Source: Streptacidiphilus rugosus AM-16 (GTDB lineage Bacteria; Actinomycetota; Actinomycetes; Streptomycetales; Streptomycetaceae). From it: a stretch of DNA of 64,000 bases. Numbering within the stretch: the first letter of the stretch is position 1; every line of letters begins with the position of its first letter. The translations under genes were made by a program, and so were the position numbers. The stretch spans positions 6,775,698-6,839,697 of the forward strand of contig NZ_JQMJ01000004.1 in the NCBI RefSeq assembly GCF_000744655.1, written 5' to 3'. Positions 16,861-24,943 of this stretch are shown piece by piece. The notes under the pieces are model-generated. The model saw nothing but the letters and a program-made list of their open reading frames with translations. It did no database searches and was not told where the DNA came from.

Positions 16861-17079
16861 ATGAGCATGGACATGCACGAGCTGGAGTCCGAGTCCGCCG
16901 AGCTGCTGCCGGGCCGTGAGGCGCTGGGCCGCCTGAAGTTCAGCTTCACCAAGACGGTCAACGTCACCAAGCACGTGGCGAACGTCAACGCCCACAACCA
17001 CTCCTTCGCCGGCAACTTCGGTTCCGACGGCGCCACGGCCGAGTCCGAGGCCGCCCAGTCGATCGTGATCAGCCAGTAG
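16861..17079 (+). CDS. Small peptide 2, paralogue of peptide 1
   Basis: This is a 72-aa peptide. It differs from peptide 1 at only two positions (6 and 10) in the first 33 residues, then carries a two-residue insertion (NV). It keeps TKHV and NVNAHN, diverges in the centre and ends AQSIVISQ. It has no Cys, so disulfide or thioether chemistry common to both peptides is unlikely. AGGAAGAG lies 3 bases before the ATG. Its TAG stop is followed after 82 bases by a strong ribosome-binding site for the protease gene. The tandem copies suggest duplication followed by divergence of the C-terminal half. Confidence 0.75.
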   Translation: MSMDMHELESESAELLPGREALGRLKFSFTKTVNVTKHVANVNAHNHSFAGNFGSDGATAESEAAQSIVISQ

Positions 17080-17220
17080 TCGGTCCAAGCACCAACCGGG
17101 TCCGCGTCGTGGGTCGGTTCAGGGGAGAGGCCGGCCCACGCCTACGGGGGAGGACACCCAGATGACAGTCACTACGGAGGCCGGGGCGTTCGTCCCGGGC
17201 CCGGTGGCTTCGCAACGCCC

Positions 17221-19020
17221 GTGCAGCCGTCGCGCCCGGTCGGCCCGACGTTCCCCGTACCTCGGCTCAGTTCGGGGCTACGGCTGCACGGGGAGTACCA
17301 GGGCTCAGGTTTCACCGAGCCCAAGTACATCGCCCGCAGGGGGGACGGACAGGTGGTGCAGCTGTCGCGGCTGCTCCACCTGGTTGCCGGGGCGATCGAC
17401 GGTGAGCGCGACACCGAGGGGATCTCCCACCGCGTCAGCGGCCTGTACGGCAGGGAGGTCAGCGAGGAGAACGTCGCCTTCCTGATCGAGAAGAAGCTGA
17501 TCCCGCTGGGCGTCACTGTTCCCTGGGGGCAGGAACACGACGAGGTGGACGCCCCACGCTCGGATCTGCTGCTCGCGCTCAAAGGGCACAGGGTCCTCTT
17601 CGGCGAGCGCCGGGTCCTGAGGATCGCGCGCTCGCTCGCCTGGCTGCACCGGCCGCCGGTGGTGGTGACCGTCCTGCTCGCCGCCGTCGCCATGGACGTC
17701 TGGCTGTTCGGCTACTACGGGGCGATGACCCCGGTCCTGCACGTGCTGGACCAGCCGGTGCTGCTGCTGGTCGTCTTCGCACTCACCGTGGCCTCGCTCG
17801 TCTTCCACGAGTTCGGCCACGCTTCCGCCTGTCACTACGGCGGGGCGAGACCGGGGTGCATCGGCTGCGGCCTCTTCCTGATCTGGCCCTCCATGTACAC
17901 CGATGTCACCGACGTCTACCGGATCGGCCGCCCCGGCCGGATCCGCACGGACCTCGGCGGGGTCTACTTCAACGTCGTCTTCATGCTCGGCCTGGCAGGC
18001 TGCTACCTGCTGACCGGCCAGCCGTTCTTCCTCAGCGCGGTCTACCTCGGCCACTTCGAGGTGCTCGAACAGCTCATGCCCGCGGTCCGGCTGGACGGCT
18101 ACTACATCCTCGGCGACCTGGCCGGCATCCCCGACCTCTACGGCAAGATCCGTCCGATCCTGCTGAGCATGGTGCCGGGGCGCACCACGCCGCCCGAGGT
18201 CGCCGAGCTCAAGCGTTCCGCCCGGGTGATGGTCACCGTCTGGGTCTGCAGCATGGTCCCGCTGCTCCTGGGCGACCTCGGCTACGCCATGTGGAACCTG
18301 CCCCGGATCCTCGCGACGGGTGTGCGCTCGCTGACCGAGCAGCTCGCCGGAACCGGTTCCGCCTTCGCCCACGGCGAGCTCGCCGCGGGAGCGGCGGGCC
18401 TGGTCGGTTCGCTGATGCTGATCTTCCCGCTGGCCGGCATGGCCTATCTGACGGTGCGGCTGGCCGGACGGCTGCTCCGTGCCGCCCGCCGGACCACGGC
18501 GGGCCGGCCCCGGCTGCGCGCCGGGCTCTGCGCCATCGGCCTCGTCGCGGCCGGCGGGCTCTGCTGCGCCTGGGTCGTCGGCCTCACTCCCCGGCCGCTG
18601 CCGCCGCAGCCGCCGATCGTCCCGGTGCTCCAGCCAGGCGTACCGACGGTCGCGCCGAGCCCTTCACCCAGCACCCCGCCCACCCCGGGCGGGTCGGCGG
18701 GCACGCCGACCTCCCCGACCGCAGGCGGAACCGGTCGGCCGAAGCACGGCGGCGCGGCGAGCGGCAGCCCGCTCCCCGGCGGCGCGGCCTCGCCCTCGGC
18801 CTCGGCCGCGCCCTCCGCCACGCCGACCGCCCGTCCCTCGGGCACCCCCACCGCACGACCGTCGGCGTCCGCCTCCGGTCCGGCGAGCGGGCCGACCACC
18901 GGCCCGCCGGCCACTCCCACGGGCACCCCCACGGCCCAGGGAACCCCGTCCGCCTCGGCGTCTCCCCCGCCCACGACGGCCGCACCAGGGAGCCCGCCGG
19001 CCAGCCCGGCGCCCCAGTAA
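17221..19020 (+). CDS. Membrane M50-type zinc metalloprotease with N-terminal PqqD/RRE-like region
   Basis: This 599-aa protein (from GTG 17221) resembles 'putative peptide zinc metalloprotease' proteins. Residues ~22-100 look like a PqqD/RiPP-recognition winged helix (GQVVQLSRLLHLVAGAIDGE, then LIEKKLIPLG). Several TM helices begin near 140. The zinc motif H196-E-F-G-H200 lies in a membrane helix, and D292 in RLDGYYIL is the expected third ligand. After ~465 comes a Pro/Ser/Thr-rich, probably extracytoplasmic tail of ~135 residues. No ribosome-binding site precedes this GTG. An excellent one (GGGGGAGGA, 17146-17154) precedes ATG 17162, whose frame is one base off. One extra C before 17221 would fuse them as MTVTTEAGAFVPGPVASQRP plus this protein. 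It probably cleaves or exports the two upstream peptides. Confidence 0.85.
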   Translation: MQPSRPVGPTFPVPRLSSGLRLHGEYQGSGFTEPKYIARRGDGQVVQLSRLLHLVAGAIDGERDTEGISHRVSGLYGREVSEENVAFLIEKKLIPLGVTVPWGQEHDEVDAPRSDLLLALKGHRVLFGERRVLRIARSLAWLHRPPVVVTVLLAAVAMDVWLFGYYGAMTPVLHVLDQPVLLLVVFALTVASLVFHEFGHASACHYGGARPGCIGCGLFLIWPSMYTDVTDVYRIGRPGRIRTDLGGVYFNVVFMLGLAGCYLLTGQPFFLSAVYLGHFEVLEQLMPAVRLDGYYILGDLAGIPDLYGKIRPILLSMVPGRTTPPEVAELKRSARVMVTVWVCSMVPLLLGDLGYAMWNLPRILATGVRSLTEQLAGTGSAFAHGELAAGAAGLVGSLMLIFPLAGMAYLTVRLAGRLLRAARRTTAGRPRLRAGLCAIGLVAAGGLCCAWVVGLTPRPLPPQPPIVPVLQPGVPTVAPSPSPSTPPTPGGSAGTPTSPTAGGTGRPKHGGAASGSPLPGGAASPSASAAPSATPTARPSGTPTARPSASASGPASGPTTGPPATPTGTPTAQGTPSASASPPPTTAAPGSPPASPAPQ

Positions 19021-19056
19021 CCAGCACACGCTGCCCCGTAGCGAAGGAGCCTCACC

Positions 19057-19755
19057 ATGGAGTTCACCCCTCACAGGAAAGTCCGCGTGCGCACCGGCAC
19101 GGCGCGTCGAGCCGTGCGCATCGGCCTGCTGGCCACGGCCGGCCTGGGCATCATCGGCGCCACGACGGGCGCGGCGCAGGCGGCCGGATTCAACGGCGGT
19201 GGCGTCGCCGTCGCCGACGACAGCGCGCACACGCTGGCCAATCCCGGCCACGAGTCCCGATTCCAGGACTCCTTCACGGTCCACCAGTACGGCTCCCTCT
19301 TCGCGGCGGGCGTCCGCAACCAGGCGACGGCCTTCGCCTCGCACTGCACCGCGGCGGACCCGTGCCGGTCGGTGGCGCTCTCCTTCCAGATCGTCACGAT
19401 GGCCGGGACGAACATCCACCTCAACGCGGTCAACCTCAGCCGGGCCGACAACGTCCACTGCCCCGGCTGCGAGTCGCTGGCCGGCGCCTACCAGTTCATC
19501 GTCTCGACGCCCCGGCCGTTCACGCTGAGCGCCGCCGCCGAGCGGCAGCTGGCCGTCGTGCACCGGAAACTGGACGCGCTGGGCCGGTCGACGGCCCCGA
19601 TCGCCGACGTGAAGCGTCAGGCGGACGCCCTGGCGGCCCAGGTCGCGGCGATCCTCAAGTCCGCGGCCGCGTCCGCGCCCAAGGGGCCCGGCGTCGACGC
19701 GCTGTCCCAGATGGAGCCAGAAGTGACGATCCACCGGGTCTTCGACCAGAACTGA
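19057..19755 (+). CDS. Secreted protein of unknown function, last gene of the peptide/M50 locus
   Basis: This 232-aa protein has a Tat/Sec-like signal (RRAVRIGLLATAGLGIIGAT, cleavage near AAQAA). The mature domain has two Cys pairs (C-x5-C near residue 100, and C-x2-C near 143) around a beta-rich, Asn-rich stretch. A C-terminal helical region (~165-215, PIADVKRQADALAAQVAAIL) may form a coiled coil. AAGGAG precedes the ATG, 36 bases after the protease stop, and a strong terminator follows. I do not recognise a named family. Context suggests it binds, protects or displays the processed peptides outside the cell (inferred). Confidence 0.75.
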   Translation: MEFTPHRKVRVRTGTARRAVRIGLLATAGLGIIGATTGAAQAAGFNGGGVAVADDSAHTLANPGHESRFQDSFTVHQYGSLFAAGVRNQATAFASHCTAADPCRSVALSFQIVTMAGTNIHLNAVNLSRADNVHCPGCESLAGAYQFIVSTPRPFTLSAAAERQLAVVHRKLDALGRSTAPIADVKRQADALAAQVAAILKSAAASAPKGPGVDALSQMEPEVTIHRVFDQN

Positions 19756-19809
19756 TCCGCGCAGGAGCAGCACGGCAGAGCGGCAACCGGCAGACCGGAA
19801 GACCGACGC

Positions 19810-19861
19810 AACACAGGGAGAAGCGGGGCCCCGACCACGGGGTCCCGCTTCTCCCTGTGTT
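19810..19861 (+). terminator. Strong intrinsic terminator closing the peptide/M50 locus
   Basis: ACACAGGGAGAAGCGGG (19811-19827) pairs perfectly with 19844-19860. GCCCC/GGGGT then extends the stem to 22 bp around a GACCAC loop. It sits 55 bases after the secreted-protein stop. Confidence 0.93.
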
Positions 19862-19966
19862 CCGGCTTTCAGGGTGAGGATCGACGCACGCGCGGTACTG
19901 TCCGGCGATACCCGGCGCCGGGGTGGTCCGCCACGGGCGGGTCGATCGAGAGAGGCACGTGAAGCC

Positions 19967-20842
19967 GTGAGCGGGAGCGCACTGTCCCTGTCAGGTCCCC
20001 TGGCCGACGTCGCATGGCTGGCCGCGCGGCTGGACGAGCCCGGCCTGCTGATCCTGGACGCGAGCGTGGGCGCCCACCGGCGTCCGGTGCCCGCGATCCC
20101 CGGGGCGCGCCCGTTCGACCTGGACGGCCCGCTGTCCGCGCCCGACAGCACGCTGCCGCACACCATGCCCGGCCAGGAGCAGTTCGAGCGCGAGGTCCGC
20201 GCCCTCGGCCTGGACCGGACGGACACCGTCGTCGTCTACGACAACGCGGGCGTCTACTCCAGTGCCCGAGGCTGGTGGATGCTCCGCGCCATGGGCTTCG
20301 ACCGGGTCGCCGTCCTCGACGGCGGCCTGCCCGCCTGGCGCGCGGCCGGGCTGCCGCAGCAGGAGGCGCCGGCGGCGCCCGCCCGCCCCGGAGACTTCAC
20401 CGCCAGGCCCCGGCCGGAACTGATCGTCGACAGCGCCGCCGTGCTGGACGCGCTGGCCGACCCGGCGTCCGCCGTCCTCGACGCCCGCGCCCACGATCGC
20501 TTCACGGGCGCGGCCCCGGAGCCCCGGCCGGGCCTGCGCGGCGGCCACATGCCGGGCGCGCACAGCCTCCCCTTCGGCGATTTGCTCGACGACGGCGGCC
20601 GCTTCCTGCCGAAGGACGAGCTGCGGGCCCGCTTCACCGAGCGCCTCGGCGACCGGCCCGAGCGGCTCCTGTTCAGCTGCGGCTCCGGTGTCACCGCCTG
20701 TGTCCTCGCCCTCGGCGCCACCCTGGCCGGGTACGCCGACCACTCCGCGCTCGCCGTCTACGACGGCTCGTGGAGCGAATGGGGCCTGCCGTCCGCGCTC
20801 CCTGTGGTGTCCGGTGAGACGCCGACCGGTCCCGCGGTGTGA
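19967..20842 (+). CDS. Sulfurtransferase with two rhodanese domains (SseA-like)
   Basis: This ~291-aa enzyme carries sulfur from 3-mercaptopyruvate or thiosulfate to an acceptor. The first rhodanese domain (~10-135) is structural; the second (~160-285) carries persulfide cysteine C238 in CGSGVTAC. That active-site loop favours mercaptopyruvate over thiosulfate (CRKGVTA type). I chose GTG 19967, 11 bases after AGAGAGG; the frame opens earlier at 19874 without such a site. It stands alone after the strong terminator at 19.86 kb. Confidence 0.9.
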   Translation: MSGSALSLSGPLADVAWLAARLDEPGLLILDASVGAHRRPVPAIPGARPFDLDGPLSAPDSTLPHTMPGQEQFEREVRALGLDRTDTVVVYDNAGVYSSARGWWMLRAMGFDRVAVLDGGLPAWRAAGLPQQEAPAAPARPGDFTARPRPELIVDSAAVLDALADPASAVLDARAHDRFTGAAPEPRPGLRGGHMPGAHSLPFGDLLDDGGRFLPKDELRARFTERLGDRPERLLFSCGSGVTACVLALGATLAGYADHSALAVYDGSWSEWGLPSALPVVSGETPTGPAV

Positions 20843-21013
20843 CCCACGAGGCGGACGACCCGGCGACGGCCGGGTACGCTCGCCCCTCCGCCGCAGGTGG
20901 CCGCCGCTTTCAGGCGGTCCCGACCGCTTCTCCAAAAAACTTTCGGCGGGATGCAGCGTTTCCGGCGGCGTCGGTTGTCGAGACGGGAAAGGCAGTCGAA
21001 CACGGGGGTCGGA

Positions 21014-21517
21014 GTGAGGGCGGAGGACGCGGAGTTCACGCGGTTCGTCGCGGACACGCACAGTCAACTGTCCAGATCGGCGAGGTTGCTCACCGGTGAC
21101 TGGCACACGGCGGAGGATCTGGTCCAGGCGACGCTGATGCGGGTGTACCGGCGCTGGCGCCGGGTCGCCGCAGCGGACTCGGCCCTGGCCTACTCCCAGC
21201 GCATCATGATCAACCTTTTTCTCACCTCGCTCCGTCGGCGCTGGCGGGGCGAGGCGCCGCAGGAACGCCTCCCCGAGACGGCGACACCGGACTTCAGCAC
21301 CGGCGTCAACGAGCGGGACGCGCTCTCCCGGGCACTGCAGGAGCTGCCCCGACGGATGCGGGCCGTGATCGTCCTCCGTTACTACGAGGACCTGTCCGTC
21401 GAACAGACGGCCCACCTGCTCGACTGCAGCGAGGCGACCGTTCGCAGCCAGGCCACCCGCGGCCTGGCGAAGCTGCGCGCCGGCGTCGGATCGACACAAC
21501 TGGAGACGGGGGCCTGA
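21014..21517 (+). CDS. ECF sigma factor, actinobacterial SigE-family type
   Basis: This ~167-aa sigma factor has region 2 at ~5-75 (LLTGDWHTAEDLVQATLMRVYRRW) and region 4 at ~105-160 (LPRRMRAVIVLRYYEDLSVE, then the HTH LLDCSEATVRSQATRGLAKL). GTG 21014 follows GGGGGTCGGA; longer frames upstream are Arg-rich and unlikely. The TGATG junction with the next gene couples it to a membrane-anchored partner, the usual layout for this sigma group. The A-rich stretch and TGCAGCGTTT at ~20930-20960 could be part of an autoregulated promoter (weak). Confidence 0.9.
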   Translation: MRAEDAEFTRFVADTHSQLSRSARLLTGDWHTAEDLVQATLMRVYRRWRRVAAADSALAYSQRIMINLFLTSLRRRWRGEAPQERLPETATPDFSTGVNERDALSRALQELPRRMRAVIVLRYYEDLSVEQTAHLLDCSEATVRSQATRGLAKLRAGVGSTQLETGA

Positions 21518-22779
21518 TGTCCGAGAACGAGCACCTTCGCAGTCAACTCGTCGGGCTGGTCGAGGACCGCCCCGACACCCCCTCCCCCGCCGCCCTGGTC
21601 ATCGCCAAGGTGCGGCGCGGCCGGAGGCGGCGCGCAGCCGCCGGGGCGTTCACGCTCGCGGCGGCCGTGCTCGGCGGCCTGCTGGTGGGTCTCCCCCACG
21701 CGGACCGCACGCCGACCCCGGCCAAGCCCGTCCCGCTGTGCACCGTGGCCCTGCCACAGGCCTGGACCGCGGCGCTGGGCGACCCGTCCGACGTGCTGCA
21801 CCGGGGCACCCTGCTGGCGGCGGCCCCGGACGGATCCGTCGCGTTCGTCCAGGACGGCAGTCAGGTGGTGCAGCTCACCGACCACTTCGCGACCCGGCGC
21901 GTCGTCATGACGCTCCCCGCGACGCCTCCGGCCGCGCACACGTCCCGCTGGACCGTCAGCGGACACATGGTCGGCGACTGGTTCGCCTTCGACCTCATCC
22001 CGCAGGCGGACCCGAGCAACGGCAACTACCTGGGTCTCTACGCCTGGAACCACCGGACCGGGGTCCTGCGCACCCTGCTGCCGGCCGGACCGTCCCCCTC
22101 GCTGGAGATGAACTTCTGGACCCTCGGCCCCGGCTATCTGGCCTGGGACTCCTCTCCCTATGAGACGAACGGCTTCCTGGCCGACGGTAGTGAGCGTCAC
22201 ACCGTCGAGAACCTCGACAGCGGCAGCCGCATCTCCGTCCCCCACTCCGTCAACCTCTTCTCCGGCGACATCGCGGTGAGCACCGATCTGACGCACAACC
22301 CGACGGCCGTGTCGGCCGCCACCGGTCAGCCCGCCGAGGTGCCCGCACCGCTGCGGCACGCGTTCCGCTCGGCCACCGGCATGGCGTCGGTCTCCGGGGA
22401 CGGCATCTTCGTCTGGAGCACCGACCAACTGAGGGGCACGGACGACCACGGTGCGTCGATCGGGGTCGGCTCCCACAACTGGCACATCTGGTGGCCGAGC
22501 GGGTCGACCGTGCTGCAGATCGCCCCGCCCGCGGGGACCGTGGACATGTCCGTGGTCCCGATCGGCGCCGACTTCCTGGTGGTGGACTTCGGGGTGCCGC
22601 ACGTCGGCAAGCCCTACGTCACCGGACAGCGTGCCGTGCTGGTGGACCTGCGCTCGCACAGCTCGGCGCCGCTGCCCATGGACGCGGCCATCGGCGACGG
22701 TCCGGCGTTCGCGCCCCAGCCGGGGGACGCCCCCCACGTGCTGGCGACCACCACACTGCCCCGTCTCCCGCGCTGCTGA
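21517..22779 (+). CDS. Single-pass membrane protein coupled to the ECF sigma factor (possible anti-sigma partner)
   Basis: This is a 420-aa protein with a short cytoplasmic N-terminus (1-38), one TM helix (~40-60, AAAGAFTLAAAVLGGLLVGL) and a large extracytoplasmic domain. That domain is rich in Trp/Gly/Asp strands and probably forms a beta-propeller. The ATG overlaps the sigma-factor stop by one base. Proteins in this position often hold the sigma factor at the membrane, but no zinc anti-sigma motif (HxxxCxxC) is present in the cytoplasmic part. I call it a putative partner only. Confidence 0.72.
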   Translation: MSENEHLRSQLVGLVEDRPDTPSPAALVIAKVRRGRRRRAAAGAFTLAAAVLGGLLVGLPHADRTPTPAKPVPLCTVALPQAWTAALGDPSDVLHRGTLLAAAPDGSVAFVQDGSQVVQLTDHFATRRVVMTLPATPPAAHTSRWTVSGHMVGDWFAFDLIPQADPSNGNYLGLYAWNHRTGVLRTLLPAGPSPSLEMNFWTLGPGYLAWDSSPYETNGFLADGSERHTVENLDSGSRISVPHSVNLFSGDIAVSTDLTHNPTAVSAATGQPAEVPAPLRHAFRSATGMASVSGDGIFVWSTDQLRGTDDHGASIGVGSHNWHIWWPSGSTVLQIAPPAGTVDMSVVPIGADFLVVDFGVPHVGKPYVTGQRAVLVDLRSHSSAPLPMDAAIGDGPAFAPQPGDAPHVLATTTLPRLPRC

Positions 22780-22788
22780 CCCGGCCCC

Positions 22789-22824
22789 ACCGGCACCGTG
22801 CCTCCGAGGAGGTACGGTGCCGGT
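22789..22824 (+). promoter_or_regulatory. 36-nt palindrome that buries the ribosome-binding site and start of the HAD gene
   Basis: ACCGGCACCGT (22789-22799) pairs with ACGGTGCCGGT (22814-22824), and the enclosed CCTCC pairs with GGAGG. The hairpin therefore contains both GAGGAGG (22806-22812) and GTG 22817. It could terminate the upstream gene, control translation of the HAD gene, or both. Confidence 0.65.
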
Positions 22825-23353
22825 CATGGCCACCGAAGACGCGTCGCTTCCGCCGCTGCTCTTCCTCGACGTGGACGGACCGCTGATTCCGTTCGGCGGC
22901 CCCGTGCCGCACCGCCAGGTCGGGCCCGGCGAGGGGGCCGCAGCAGCACACCCGCTGCTGGCCCGGCTCGATCCGACGCTGGGAGCGCGCCTGGCCGGGC
23001 TCGACTACGAACTGCTCTGGGCCACGACCTGGGGCGAGGACGCCAACGCATACGTCGCCCCACGCATCGGTCTGCCGCCGCTGCCGGTCCTCCCGTGGCC
23101 GGAACCGTCGGAGACCGAGGAACGGGACGTCCGCGCCGGACGGCACTGGAAGACCCGGCCGATCGTCGCCCGCGCGACGGGGCGGCCGTTCGCCTGGGTC
23201 GACGACGAGATCACGCATGCGGACCGCCTATGGGTGGCTGCCCACCACGACGGGCCGGCCCTGCTGCACCGAGTGGATCCACGCCTCGGCCTCACGGCCG
23301 ACGACATCGGCGCCCTCCGGTCCTGGGCGGCGGAACTGAAGGCGCGGCACTGA
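22817..23353 (+). CDS. HAD-like protein (Swiss-Army-Knife-type HAD domain)
   Basis: This ~178-aa protein opens with HAD motif I, LLFLDVDGPLIPFGG (D18, D20). A Trp-rich region (YELLWATTWGEDANAYVAP) and an acidic motif FAWVDDEITHADRLW, probably HAD motif IV, follow. The order matches the HAD_SAK-type proteins proposed for RNA repair, although here it stands without partner domains. GTG 22817 lies 4 bases after GAGGAGG; ATG 22826 is the alternative start. Enzymatic activity is not known. Confidence 0.7.
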   Translation: MPVMATEDASLPPLLFLDVDGPLIPFGGPVPHRQVGPGEGAAAAHPLLARLDPTLGARLAGLDYELLWATTWGEDANAYVAPRIGLPPLPVLPWPEPSETEERDVRAGRHWKTRPIVARATGRPFAWVDDEITHADRLWVAAHHDGPALLHRVDPRLGLTADDIGALRSWAAELKARH

Positions 23354-23426
23354 ATCTCGGCCTCTGGCACGGGGGCTGCCCCTGAGTCGGCCTCGAACCG
23401 ACCCGCCCCCTGTCCGGCGCCGTCGC

Positions 23427-23996
23427 TCAGAGCTGTTCGGCCCCGGGCCGGCGTCGTGCGTTCAGCCACTCGCTCCGGTTCCACTCGACCCCCATGGCTC
23501 CGACCGGTTCGAAGGCGATGTCCGGGTCGTCGCTGTGGACCAGACACAGGACCCGTTGTCCGAAGACCGCGCCGCTCCGGCCGTGGTCGGCCAGGATGTC
23601 GAGAACGATCTGCGCCTCCCGGGGGCAGGCCCGGGCGAAGGCGTCGTACTGGGTGAAGGCGAGCGCGAACCCGGCGGCGTCCGCCGGGATGCCGTACTCG
23701 CCGCCGACCACGTCGCGCAGGCAGTCGTTGAGGGCGTCGAGGTTCTGGCCGTAGTACCCGGGGAAGTCCAGGGCCGTCGCCAGATCCCGGTGCATGGCCT
23801 CGCTCGTGGTCCACGGCGAGGCGTCCACCTCCACGACGGCGAAACGCTGCTCGCGCAGCCGCGCGATCGCGTCGTCGAACAGCGCTCGCCGCCAGTAGAG
23901 GGTGACGAAGGTGTTGGCCGCCAGCTCCCGGTACAGGCGCTCGGGAGTCATGGCGACGGCATCGGGCAACGAGTGGTCGCTCACGCCGTCGATCAT
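23427..23996 (-). CDS. Barstar-family (ribonuclease inhibitor) protein
   Basis: This is a 189-aa protein. After ~40 extra residues it shows the barstar core: FAVVEVDASPWTTSEAMHRD, then the inhibitor motif FPGYYGQNLDALNDCLRDV. Barstar plugs the active site of barnase-like RNases. At about twice the length of classical barstar (~90 aa), it has a ~70-residue C-terminal extension. No barnase-like RNase gene is seen in the window. The start is uncertain: ATG 23996, GTG 23984 and ATG 23951 all lack a good ribosome-binding site. Confidence 0.82.
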   Translation of the reverse strand: MIDGVSDHSLPDAVAMTPERLYRELAANTFVTLYWRRALFDDAIARLREQRFAVVEVDASPWTTSEAMHRDLATALDFPGYYGQNLDALNDCLRDVVGGEYGIPADAAGFALAFTQYDAFARACPREAQIVLDILADHGRSGAVFGQRVLCLVHSDDPDIAFEPVGAMGVEWNRSEWLNARRRPGAEQL

Positions 23997-24022
23997 GACA
24001 CGGCGGCGTGAGCGCCCAGACG

Positions 24023-24943
24023 TCAGGCGGCGGCCGAGGGGACCCAGCCGCTCCAGCCCGGGATCTCCTCACGGGTCCGGAGCCAGAGCACGGGAACGCC
24101 CCCCGTTCCGGTCCGGGCCCCGACGACGCCTCCGGCGATCGCGCAGGTGGTGTCGCGGTCGCCCCACCCGCCGACGGTCTGCCACAAGGCCTCGGCCAGG
24201 TCGTCCAGATGCCCGGCGGCGGACCACAGGGCGAAGGGAACCGTGTCGGGAGCGGAGAGCCTGGCCCCCGATCCCAGCACGGACGCGGCATGACGCACCG
24301 ACGTGCCGGCCGGGAAGTTCGCGGCCATCAGCAGACCTGAGCGAACGTCACTCTCCTGCAGACGCCCGGCGACCTCTCGCAGGAACTCGGGGCGCGACGG
24401 CGCGTCCTGTTCCCGGCCGACCGCCGCCAGCGCCGCGGCGACCGCGACCGCCACGGCCCCGGCGACCGCCTCGGGGTGGGCGTGCGTGGTCAGCGCGGAC
24501 AGGCGGGCCTGCTCCGCGACCGTGTCCAGGTCGTCCCTGAACCACGCCCCCAGCGGGGCGACCCGCATCGCCGCGCCGTTGCCGTAGGAGCCCTGTCCGC
24601 CGAACTTCGCCGTGGTGACGCTCCGCCAGTCCGCCCCTTCGCTCACGGCCCGCAGCACCCCGTGCATCGACGGGCCGTACTTGCGGCCGGGGTCCCGCCC
24701 GTACTCGGCGGCGAACTCCCGCGCCAAGTCGTCCGGCCGTACCTCCCCGTGGGCCGCCAGGTGAGCGAACAGGACGCATGCCATGGCGGAGTCGTCCGTC
24801 CACGCCCACGGCCCCGCACGCAGCTCCCGCGCGGCCCACAGCGCCTCGATGTCCTCGTCGGAGCGCGTGAACCAGCGGTCCCCGAAGGCGTCGCCCAGCA
24901 CAAGGCCGTCCAGGCCGTCGTGTGCCTGCTGCGGACCGGTCAT
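24023..24943 (-). CDS. ADP-ribosylglycohydrolase (DraG/ARH family)
   Basis: This 306-aa enzyme removes ADP-ribose from modified proteins or small substrates. The family metal-binding motifs are all present: GLVLGDAFGDRW near the start, WTDDSAM (~48-54), and GGWGDRDTTCAIAGGVVGA near 265-280. GAGGAGA precedes the ATG. It is on the same strand as the barstar gene (27 bases upstream of its start) and may share a transcript. No ADP-ribosyltransferase gene is seen nearby, so the substrate is unknown. Confidence 0.92.
   Translation of the reverse strand: MTGPQQAHDGLDGLVLGDAFGDRWFTRSDEDIEALWAARELRAGPWAWTDDSAMACVLFAHLAAHGEVRPDDLAREFAAEYGRDPGRKYGPSMHGVLRAVSEGADWRSVTTAKFGGQGSYGNGAAMRVAPLGAWFRDDLDTVAEQARLSALTTHAHPEAVAGAVAVAVAAALAAVGREQDAPSRPEFLREVAGRLQESDVRSGLLMAANFPAGTSVRHAASVLGSGARLSAPDTVPFALWSAAGHLDDLAEALWQTVGGWGDRDTTCAIAGGVVGARTGTGGVPVLWLRTREEIPGWSGWVPSAAA

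Noticed and set aside
17162..17485. Separate 107-aa gene from ATG 17162
   Set aside because: Only its first 20 residues look plausible; the rest is a frame-shadow of the protease. It is better seen as the true protease start displaced by one base.
16524..19755. Known RiPP class (lanthipeptide, lasso, daptide, epipeptide)
   Set aside because: No cyclase, dehydratase, lasso B/C, radical SAM, aminotransferase or methyltransferase gene is next to the peptides, and only one peptide has a Cys.
17856..19877. 673-codon frame overlapping the M50 protease gene
   Set aside because: Arg/Pro-rich shadow in another frame; the M50 frame has zinc motif, TM helices and a following coupled gene.
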